A stretch of DNA of 13,103 bases, taken from Desulfomicrobiaceae bacterium (GTDB lineage: Bacteria; Desulfobacterota; Desulfovibrionia; Desulfovibrionales; Desulfomicrobiaceae). Both the position numbers and the translations under genes were made by a program. The notes below the pieces were generated by a model, which saw only the letters and a program-made list of their open reading frames with translations, was not told where the DNA came from and ran no database searches. Location of the stretch: the NCBI GenBank assembly GCA_003530935.1, contig DPEO01000063.1:30048-43150 (forward strand), read 5' to 3'. Every line of letters begins with the position of its first letter. The stretch's first letter is position 1. Shown piece after piece: positions 1-5,704 of this stretch.

Positions 1-810
1 GTGGCGCTGCGGGGAGGGAAGTCCCAGGTCGGTGTAGGCGGTTTCCACGGCAAGGGCCTGCTCGCCGGCGAGGATGCCTGAGAGAATCAAGATGCCGCCG
101 GGCAGCAGGCGGGCAGTGATGTCGCGGGCCATGTCCATGAGAGGGCCCGCCAGGATATTGGCCAGCACCAGGTGGAAGTGGGCGGTTGGGGCGTCTGTGA
201 TGGTCCCGGTGCGGACTTCCACGCCCTGGGCCTTGTTGACGGCGAGATTTTCGGCGGCGTTGTCCACGGCCACGGAGTCGATGTCCAGGGCCAGGCCGGT
301 GAGCCCCAGGCGGCTTGCGGCCAAGGCGAGGATGCCTGATCCCGTGCCGAGGTCGAGGAAACGCTGCCCTGGTCCGATGGCCCCTTCCTGGGCAAGGGCG
401 TCCAGAGCCTCCAGGCAGAGGGCGGTGGTGGCGTGGTGCCCGGTGCCGAAGGCCATTTTGGGCTCGATGACCAGGGTCCAAGGCCCGGCGTGTTCCGCCG
501 CCAGCCACGAGGGGACCACGGTGAAGCGCCCAATGGACAGGGGGGAGAAGAACTGCCGCCAGGCCGCGTTCCAATCGGCGTTGTCCACGGAGCTGGTGGA
601 GACGTCCACACTCGGGCATACCTCGGATAGGGCGGCGTGGAGGCGGGCGGCATGCTCGGGCAGCGTGCTGTGCACCACCAGGTGGCGCAGACCATCGCGC
701 ATGCCTTCGTCTTCCCAGCCCCAGGAGGCGTGGAGGGCCAGGACCATGGTGACCATGTCTTCGCAGGAGGGCGGAAACGCCAGATGAATACGGGTGAGTT
801 TATCGGTCAT
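1..810 (-). CDS. prmA: Ribosomal protein L11 methyltransferase PrmA (3' end cut by window edge)
   Basis: SAM-dependent enzyme that methylates ribosomal protein L11 in the cytoplasm. The frame is open to base 1, giving 270 residues; the family usually has about 290-300, so only a short C-terminus is missing. Visible motifs: the PrmA-type FGTGHHATT segment at about residues 121-129, the SAM-binding motif DLGTGSGI at 153-160, the acidic end of the next strand (ALDIDSVAVDNA, about 174-185), and LVLANILAGPL at about 214-224, matching the family's N-I-L-A signature. The start at 810 lies inside the end of the upstream permease gene (11 bp overlap, ATGACCGATAA). No good Shine-Dalgarno precedes it, so it is probably translated by coupling to the permease. 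It is the last visible gene of the minus-strand cluster. Its place behind an amino-acid importer has no obvious functional reason. Confidence 0.93.
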   Translation of the reverse strand, partial: MTDKLTRIHLAFPPSCEDMVTMVLALHASWGWEDEGMRDGLRHLVVHSTLPEHAARLHAALSEVCPSVDVSTSSVDNADWNAAWRQFFSPLSIGRFTVVPSWLAAEHAGPWTLVIEPKMAFGTGHHATTALCLEALDALAQEGAIGPGQRFLDLGTGSGILALAASRLGLTGLALDIDSVAVDNAAENLAVNKAQGVEVRTGTITDAPTAHFHLVLANILAGPLMDMARDITARLLPGGILILSGILAGEQALAVETAYTDLGLPSPQRH

Positions 811-1540
811 GGCTGGTGCGGGCTTGATAGCGCGCCATGCTGCGCTCCAGACGGCGGGAGAAGGCCGTGAGCACCCAGCAGATGGCGAAATAGAGCAGCG
901 CAATGGTGAGAAAGATCTCCATGGGCGCTTTCATGGTGCGGGTGTAGACGTGGCGCGCGGCCAAGGTGAGCTCGTTGACGTTGATGATCATGGCCAGTGA
1001 GGTGTCCTTGGTGAGGGACACGAACTGGTTGACGAAGGAGGGGATCATGTTGCGCAGGGCCTGGGGGAGGATGATGTGCACCATGGCCTGGGTATGGGAA
1101 AGGCCGGAGCCACGGGCCGCCTCCATCTGTCCTTTGGGGATGGCAAGTACGCCGGCACGCACGATTTCTGCGATATAGGCGCCGGTGAAGACGATGAAGG
1201 CCGCGATGGCGCTTTCCGTTTCCGGAACGCTTTGGTTCATGAGCAGCGGGGCGAAGAAGTAGAACCAAAAGATCACCATCAAAAGCGGCGTGCCGCGGAT
1301 GATCTCAATATAGATCAGCGCCGGCCAGGAGAGCCACGGCCGCTTGGAAATACGCATGAGTCCGGCGGCAAGACCGATCCAAAAGGCGCCGAAGATCCCG
1401 ATGACCGCCATGACGATGCTCATGGCGAGCCCGCCCAAAGGACCTTGGGGATAGGCCCCTACCAGCAGGTAGTCGAAGTTGTTCCATACCACGCCCCAGT
1501 TGGCGAACAGTCCCGAAAACCACTGCCAGAAATGCTCCAT
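800..1540 (-). CDS. Polar amino-acid ABC transporter permease, HisM/GltK type (second permease)
   Basis: Inner-membrane subunit of an importer of the His/Glu/Gln/Arg family, 246 residues. The permease loop that contacts the ATPase is clear: EAARGSGLSHTQ at 140-151 followed by ILPQA at 157-161. The family signature IRGTPLLMVIFWFYFF lies at 81-96. Hydrophobic segments occur at about 38-62, 70-100, 112-133 and 208-226. It starts 10 bp after the first permease stops, with AGGAGGACGGAG directly before ATG, a strong ribosome binding site that overlaps the previous stop codon. It probably forms a heterodimer with the product of 1551-2255, as in GltJ/GltK or HisQ/HisM. Substrate cannot be read from this subunit. 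Its 3' end overlaps prmA. Confidence 0.93.
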   Translation of the reverse strand: MEHFWQWFSGLFANWGVVWNNFDYLLVGAYPQGPLGGLAMSIVMAVIGIFGAFWIGLAAGLMRISKRPWLSWPALIYIEIIRGTPLLMVIFWFYFFAPLLMNQSVPETESAIAAFIVFTGAYIAEIVRAGVLAIPKGQMEAARGSGLSHTQAMVHIILPQALRNMIPSFVNQFVSLTKDTSLAMIINVNELTLAARHVYTRTMKAPMEIFLTIALLYFAICWVLTAFSRRLERSMARYQARTSHDR

Positions 1541-1550
1541 CTCCGTCCTC

Positions 1551-2255
1551 CTACCGCCTGCTGCCGATGTGTAAGAAATGCTTGTTGTACTGGTTGATGA
1601 TGAAGGACACCAGCAGGGACAACGACAGGTAAATGAGGGTGGACACCGTGAAGGCCTCGAAACCGTGGAAGGTGTGCGCTTCCACCTGGCGGGCCATATA
1701 GGTGAGTTCCATGACGCCGATGGTCATGGCCAGGGAGGAGTTCTTGATGAGATTGAGAAACTGGCTGATAAGCGGTGGAATGATGATGCGAAATGCTTGC
1801 GGAAGAATGACATAGCGCATCGCTTGGATAAACGTCAGTCCAGTGGCGCGGGATGCTTCCAATTGTGTTTTGGGGATGGAAAGAATCCCAGATCGCAATT
1901 CCTCCGCGATGAACGCCGCAGTATAGGTCGATAGGGCGATGACTGCTGTGGCAAACTCGATATTTTGTTGGTAGAGCCACTTTTTGAAAAAATCGGGTAA
2001 AATAGGATCAGATCCAAAATACCAGAAAAAGATCTGCACCATGAGTGGGGTGTTGCGAAAAAACTCCACATAGGCCGCGGAAAACCATACGAGCGGCCGT
2101 ACCCGGGACAGACGCAGGACGGTGAGCAGCGTCCCCAGAAGCAGGGCAAAAAGAATGGAAATGCCGGAGAGCTCCAGCGTGACCGCAAGGCCGTCCACGA
2201 ACCAGCGGCCGTACTCGCCGGCAAAAATCAGGGCCCAATTGAAGGTATAATTCAT
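1551..2255 (-). CDS. Polar amino-acid ABC transporter permease, GltJ type (first permease)
   Basis: Inner-membrane permease of the His/Glu/Gln/Arg importer family, 234 residues. Signature FFRNTPLMVQIFFWYFG lies at 65-81, and the ATPase-contacting loop EASRATGLTFIQAM at 133-146 is followed by ILPQA at 150-154. Hydrophobic spans occur at about 25-48, 57-80, 101-122 and 202-221. A polar loop after FWYFG (about 82-99) resembles the one in GltJ-type permeases. No recognisable Shine-Dalgarno lies before the ATG at 2255; instead a strong hairpin sits about 23 bp upstream, between this gene and the binding-protein gene. The stretch around 1780-2060 is clearly richer in A+T than neighbouring genes, although the protein looks intact. 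It pairs with the permease encoded directly downstream. Confidence 0.93.
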   Translation of the reverse strand: MNYTFNWALIFAGEYGRWFVDGLAVTLELSGISILFALLLGTLLTVLRLSRVRPLVWFSAAYVEFFRNTPLMVQIFFWYFGSDPILPDFFKKWLYQQNIEFATAVIALSTYTAAFIAEELRSGILSIPKTQLEASRATGLTFIQAMRYVILPQAFRIIIPPLISQFLNLIKNSSLAMTIGVMELTYMARQVEAHTFHGFEAFTVSTLIYLSLSLLVSFIINQYNKHFLHIGSRR

Positions 2256-2277
2256 GAGGGTCAGAGGATTTCGGTTG

Positions 2278-2299
2278 CGGGCGGCCTCTGGGCCGCCCG
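2278..2299 (-). promoter_or_regulatory. Intercistronic hairpin between binding-protein and permease genes
   Basis: A perfect 9-bp GC-rich inverted repeat, CGGGCGGCC / GGCCGCCCG, is separated by a 4-base loop (2287-2290). It lies between the binding-protein stop (2313) and the first permease start (2255). On the minus-strand transcript no U-run follows, so it is not a typical intrinsic terminator. In importer operons such as hisJ-hisQ and malE-malF, hairpins at this place protect the upstream mRNA from 3' exonucleases and help make binding protein in excess. That role here is inference from position and structure. Confidence 0.6.
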
Positions 2300-2312
2300 G
2301 GATGCGTTGGCC

Positions 2313-3131
2313 TTAGGGCCAGATTTCCATGGTCCAGTTGAGCGGCAACGGGAACTTGGTGTCCGGGCCGAACCACTTGGCGTAGATCTGCTGATATTCG
2401 CCGGACTTCCACATTTCCATGAGGGTGGTGTTGACAAAGTCGCGAAAATCCGAGTCGTTTTCCGGCAGGCCGATGCCGTAGGGTTCTGCCGCAATGTCTT
2501 CGCCCACGATAATCCACTGTTCTGGATGGTCGTCGGAGTTGCGGATGCCGAGCAAAATGGGGGCATCGGTGGTTACGGCCGCCACTTTGCCTTGCTTGAG
2601 GGCGAGGAAGGCCTCGGGGTAGGTTTCGAAGGACACCACCGTGCATTCGGGCTGGGCCTTCTTGATGTTCTGCTCCGACGTGGAACCCTTGGCCGATCCC
2701 ACCTTCTTGCCCGCGAGATCCGCCACGGATTTGATGCCCGAGTCTTTGTGCACCAGGAGCTTTTGGGTGGCGGGGAAATAGGTGATGGAGAAGTCGATCT
2801 TTTCCTCGCGCTCGATCTTGTGGGTCATGGTGGCGGCGATGAGGTCGATGGCGCCCTGCTCGAGCATGGGGATGCGGGTGGCGGAGGTCACGGGTTTGAG
2901 TTCCAGCCCCACGCCCAGCTTCTTGGCCAGGGCGGCGCAGATGTCGATCTCGAAGCCGACGATCTGGCGCGTCTGCTCGTCCACGTAGCCGAAAGGCGGC
3001 TGGGAGTCTTTGACGCCGGCGATGAGCTTGCCGCGGCTTTTCACCTCGTCCAGTTTGCCGGCATGGGCCGCGCTTGCGCCCAAGGCCAGGGCGGCAAGGA
3101 TCACCAATGTCCGCTGCCAAAATCCGTTCAT
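2313..3131 (-). CDS. Periplasmic amino-acid-binding protein of ABC importer (GltI-like)
   Basis: Periplasmic solute-binding protein (family 3), 272 residues, that captures a polar amino acid for the adjacent permeases. The N-terminus has a typical Sec signal peptide: MNGFWQR, a hydrophobic core, and AAHA just before residue 25, a likely signal peptidase I site. There is no lipobox cysteine. Family features include PPFGYVD at 45-51, VGFEIDIC at 58-65, TRIPMLEQGAIDLIAATM at 85-102, KIDFS at 111-115, a GSTSEQN segment at about 149-155 and TTDAPIL at 187-193. The TRIPML and TSE segments and the C-terminal LNW-ME pattern resemble E. coli GltI, so glutamate/aspartate is the best guess; the ligand is not proven. 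AAGGAG lies six bases before the ATG. It follows the ATPase gene by 22 bp. Confidence 0.92.
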   Translation of the reverse strand: MNGFWQRTLVILAALALGASAAHAGKLDEVKSRGKLIAGVKDSQPPFGYVDEQTRQIVGFEIDICAALAKKLGVGLELKPVTSATRIPMLEQGAIDLIAATMTHKIEREEKIDFSITYFPATQKLLVHKDSGIKSVADLAGKKVGSAKGSTSEQNIKKAQPECTVVSFETYPEAFLALKQGKVAAVTTDAPILLGIRNSDDHPEQWIIVGEDIAAEPYGIGLPENDSDFRDFVNTTLMEMWKSGEYQQIYAKWFGPDTKFPLPLNWTMEIWP

Positions 3132-3153
3132 GGTACGCTCCTTTGGTTGGGGG

Positions 3154-3882
3154 TTAGAGGATTTCCTTCAAAAACGCCTTGGTGCGTTCGTGCTGCGGAC
3201 TCGTGAAGAAGTGCTCCGGGGTGCCGCGCTCCAGGATCTCGCCGTGGTCCATGAAGATGACCCGGTCCGCCACTTCGCGGGCAAAGCCCATTTCGTGGGT
3301 CACACAGAGCATGGTCATGCCTTCTCGGGCCAGATCCTTCATGACGTTCAGCACCTCGTTGATCATCTCCGGGTCCAGGGCGGAGGTGGGTTCGTCGAAG
3401 AGCATGATCTTGGGCTTCATGGCCAGGGCTCGGGCGATGGCCACGCGCTGCTGTTGGCCGCCGGAGAGCTCCACCGGATACTTGTGGGCCTGGTTGCCGA
3501 TGCCCACGCGTTCCAAAAGGGCGAGAGCCGTGGCCTCGGCCTCGTCTCGAGGGATCTTTTTCACCTTCATGGGCGCCAAGGTGATGTTTCTCAGCACCGT
3601 GAGGTGCGGATAGAGATTGAACTGCTGGAAGACGATGCCGATTTCCGCGCGCAGTTGGTTGATGTCCTGATCTTTGGCATGGATGTTCTTGCCTTCGATG
3701 AGGATTTCGCCCTGGTCGATTTCTTCGAGGCGGTTGACGCAGCGCACCAGGGTGGACTTGCCGGAACCGCTGGGACCGCAGATGACGAGCACCTCGCCTT
3801 TTTCGACAGTTTCGTTGATATTTTTGAGGACATGAAAGTCCCCGTACCATTTATTGACATTGTGGATTTCGATCATGGGCAT
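3154..3882 (-). CDS. Polar amino-acid ABC transporter ATP-binding protein (GlnQ/GltL type)
   Basis: Cytoplasmic ATPase that drives the importer, 242 residues, the normal size for GlnQ/HisP/GltL. All motifs are intact: Walker A GPSGSGKST at 36-44, Q-loop FQQFNLYPH at 85-93, signature LSGGQQQR at 139-146, Walker B IMLFDE at 159-164, D-loop SALD at 167-170, and the switch histidine in VTHEMGFAREVADR at 194-207. The first possible start is ATG at 3882; ATG at 3876 (MIEIHNVNKW) fits typical family N-termini equally well. Neither has a strong Shine-Dalgarno; the leader is A/T-rich with a short palindrome. It is first of the four importer genes and begins 50 bp after argD ends. Confidence 0.95.
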   Translation of the reverse strand: MPMIEIHNVNKWYGDFHVLKNINETVEKGEVLVICGPSGSGKSTLVRCVNRLEEIDQGEILIEGKNIHAKDQDINQLRAEIGIVFQQFNLYPHLTVLRNITLAPMKVKKIPRDEAEATALALLERVGIGNQAHKYPVELSGGQQQRVAIARALAMKPKIMLFDEPTSALDPEMINEVLNVMKDLAREGMTMLCVTHEMGFAREVADRVIFMDHGEILERGTPEHFFTSPQHERTKAFLKEIL

Positions 3883-3885
3883 GGT

Positions 3886-3899
3886 TTTTTGCTCAAAAA
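3886..3899. repeat. A/T-rich palindrome before the importer ATPase gene
   Basis: TTTTTG and CAAAAA flank two bases, in a conspicuously A/T-rich patch (about 3885-3909) within otherwise GC-rich DNA, ending three bases before the ATG at 3882. It could be an operator half-site pair, an unstructured A/T-rich leader aiding ribosome entry in the absence of a good Shine-Dalgarno, or chance. Nothing in the sequence identifies a binding protein. Confidence 0.3.
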
Positions 3900-3929
3900 T
3901 GAAAAAATCGTTCCGAGTATGCAGGTTGC

Positions 3930-3958
3930 TTGCTACAAGGAGTTACGGGGGTTGTCAA
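3930..3958 (-). promoter_or_regulatory. Possible sigma70-type promoter for the importer genes
   Basis: On the minus strand a perfect -35 hexamer TTGACA (3953-3958) is followed by a 17-bp spacer and TAGCAA (3930-3935), which matches only 3 of 6 bases of the -10 consensus. It overlaps the last codons of argD. Transcription from it would give a leader of about 40 bases before the ATPase start at 3882. The perfect -35 and ideal spacing argue for it; the poor -10 argues against it. Confidence 0.3.
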
Positions 3959-5183
3959 ACGAGGTCGGTGCCGCCCCTGTGGGTGCGGTGGCGGCCAGGG
4001 CTTCTTCCAACGCGATGCAAAAGCCTTCCAGGTGGGATTCATCCACGATGAGCGGCGGCAGCAAGCGCAGCACCGTGTCTTGAGTAAGGTTCACGAGGTA
4101 GCGCCGGGCCAGAAGCTCCTGCCAGACGGCCTTGCCCGGGGTTGTGAGCTCGATACCCACCATGAGGCCTGCGCCGCGCACTTCCTGGATGCGGCCTGGG
4201 TGCTTTTGGGCCACGACCTGCAGACGCTCCTTGAGCCACGTGCCGAGCTGGGCGGCGCGGGCTACCAGGCCGTCGCGCTCGATGATGTCGAGCACCGTGG
4301 CGGCCACACGGCTCACCAGGGCGTTGCCGCCAAAAGTGGTGCCGTGACTGCCGGCAGGAAAGCCTTGGGCTACGTGGGCGGTGGTCAGAACGGCCCCCAT
4401 GGGCAGCCCGCCGGCGATGCCTTTGGCAATGGTTATGATGTCCGGGGTAAGGCCAAGGCCTTGGTAGGCCCAGAAATGTCCGGTGCGGCCCACGCCGGTT
4501 TGGATCTCGTCGCAGATGAGCAGTACCCCCTGCTCGCGGCAAAGGCGCTGGATGGTTGCGGCGTAGTCCGCCGGCAGCGGGCGCACCCCGCCTTCTCCTT
4601 GGATAGGCTCCACGAGCACGGCGGCGGTGTGCTCGTCCATGGCGGATGTTAGGGCGGCTGCGTCGCCGAAGGGCACGGTGGTGAAGCCTTCGGGCAAGGG
4701 GCCGAAGCCGATCTTGACCTTGTCTTGACCGGTGGCGGTGAGTGTGGCCAGGGTGCGGCCATGAAAGGAGCCGGACAGGGTGATGATGCGAAAGCGGTCT
4801 TGTTTGCGCACTTCGCGCATGAAGCGGCGTGCGAGTTTGATGGCCCCTTCGTTGGCCTCGGCGCCGGAGTTGCAGAAGAAGGCGCGCTCCATGCCTGGGG
4901 CGGTGGCCAGGAGCTTTTCCGCCAGGATCAACTGTTCTTCTTGGTAGAGGAGGTTGGAGACGTGGACCAAGGTGCCGGCCTGGGCGCAGATGGCGGCGGT
5001 CACCTCGGGGTGGCAATGGCCCAGGGCGCATACGGCGATGCCGGAGAGCAGATCCGTGTAGCGCTCCCCTTCCGGGGTGTAGAGGTTCATGCCTTCGCCC
5101 CGGGACACAGCCAGCGGGTAGCGGGCATAGGTGGAGCATAAAAGTTGGGACTCGCGTTCCATGAGTTGGGAAGAAGTCATCAT
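3933..5183 (-). CDS. argD: Acetylornithine aminotransferase ArgD (class III PLP aminotransferase)
   Basis: PLP enzyme that converts N-acetylglutamate 5-semialdehyde to N-acetylornithine with glutamate as amino donor (arginine synthesis). Many ArgD enzymes also act as succinyldiaminopimelate aminotransferase in lysine synthesis. It has 416 residues. Motifs: FCNSGAEANEGAIKLARR at 103-120, SFHGRTLA at 139-146, VEPIQGEGG at 191-199, DEIQTGVGRTG at 225-235 with the cofactor-binding Asp225, and the Schiff-base lysine K254 in TIAKGIAGGLPMGA. A tail rich in Ala, Thr and Pro after about residue 398 makes it slightly longer than usual. The start is the first of two adjacent ATGs (5183, 5180), with AAGGA about ten bases upstream. 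It follows dut by 18 bp. Glutamate as amino donor gives a loose metabolic link to the GltI-like importer downstream. Confidence 0.93.
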   Translation of the reverse strand: MMTSSQLMERESQLLCSTYARYPLAVSRGEGMNLYTPEGERYTDLLSGIAVCALGHCHPEVTAAICAQAGTLVHVSNLLYQEEQLILAEKLLATAPGMERAFFCNSGAEANEGAIKLARRFMREVRKQDRFRIITLSGSFHGRTLATLTATGQDKVKIGFGPLPEGFTTVPFGDAAALTSAMDEHTAAVLVEPIQGEGGVRPLPADYAATIQRLCREQGVLLICDEIQTGVGRTGHFWAYQGLGLTPDIITIAKGIAGGLPMGAVLTTAHVAQGFPAGSHGTTFGGNALVSRVAATVLDIIERDGLVARAAQLGTWLKERLQVVAQKHPGRIQEVRGAGLMVGIELTTPGKAVWQELLARRYLVNLTQDTVLRLLPPLIVDESHLEGFCIALEEALAATAPTGAAPTSFDNPRNSL

Positions 5184-5201
5184 GTGGTCATCATCCTTGG
5201 G

Positions 5202-5693
5202 TTAGTGGGTTCCGGTATGGCCGAAGCCGCCGGCACCGCGCTCGGTGGGGGAGAGCTCGGACACGGGGATGCACTGCACCGGAATTACAGGTTGAAAGAC
5301 GAGCTGGGCGATGCGCATGCCTTGCGTGACGGTGCGCGGCTCCTGCGAGAGATTGAGCAGCATCACCGTGATCTCGCCGCGAAAATCCGGATCGATGACG
5401 CCAACGCCCTGGGCCACCACCAAGCCTTGTCGGGCGCCGAGGCCGCTTCGAGAATAGACAAAACCCGCTACCCCCGGCATGAGTGGTTCCACAGCGATGC
5501 CCGCAGGAAAGGGGTGCCGCGCCCCAGGGGCGAGGGTGACGGCCGCTTCCGCCATGCAGGCGCGAAGGTCGAGCCCGCAGGACCCGGCCGTGGCCGGGCA
5601 GAGCCCCTCAGCGCCGTAAAGATTGGAGAAGAAACGTACCCGTACCGGGCATGGGCCCCAGGGCGTAGTAGTGGACGAAGAAGGAGAACGCAT
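5202..5693 (-). CDS. dut: dUTP diphosphatase (dUTPase) Dut
   Basis: Trimeric pyrophosphatase that hydrolyses dUTP to dUMP and PPi, keeping uracil out of DNA and feeding dTMP synthesis. It has 163 residues. All five conserved motifs are visible: AGSCGLDLRA (36-45), RSGLG (82-86), GVGVIDPDFRGEI (96-108), RIAQLV (127-132) and the C-terminal Gly-rich arm ERGAGGFGHTG (151-161). I chose ATG at 5693 because GGAG lies seven bases upstream on this strand and no other ATG, GTG or TTG occurs in frame before motif I. This gives about 15 extra Ser/Thr/Pro-rich residues before PVRVRFF, where many homologues begin. The start codon overlaps the start codon of glgP on the opposite strand. argD follows after 18 bp. 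Confidence 0.93.
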   Translation of the reverse strand: MRSPSSSTTTPWGPCPVRVRFFSNLYGAEGLCPATAGSCGLDLRACMAEAAVTLAPGARHPFPAGIAVEPLMPGVAGFVYSRSGLGARQGLVVAQGVGVIDPDFRGEITVMLLNLSQEPRTVTQGMRIAQLVFQPVIPVQCIPVSELSPTERGAGGFGHTGTH

Positions 5694-5704
5694 GCAACCG
5701 CTCC
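5681..5704. promoter_or_regulatory. Overlapping divergent translation starts of dut and glgP, with both ribosome binding sites
   Basis: The palindrome GCATGC at 5690-5695 contains both initiation codons: ATG at 5692-5694 on the plus strand (glgP) and ATG at 5693-5691 on the minus strand (dut). AAGGAG at 5681-5686 is the glgP Shine-Dalgarno (five-base spacer) and lies inside dut. GGAG on the minus strand at 5704-5701 is the dut Shine-Dalgarno (seven-base spacer) and lies inside glgP. There is no intergenic DNA, so promoters for both genes must lie within each other's coding sequence or further upstream. I could not identify convincing promoters for either. Confidence 0.8.

Noticed and set aside
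5583..5598. Perfect seven-base inverted repeat CCCGGCC / GGCCGGG
   Set aside because: The loop would be only two bases, and the stretch encodes conserved dUTPase motif I (LCPATAGS), so coding constraint and GC bias explain it.
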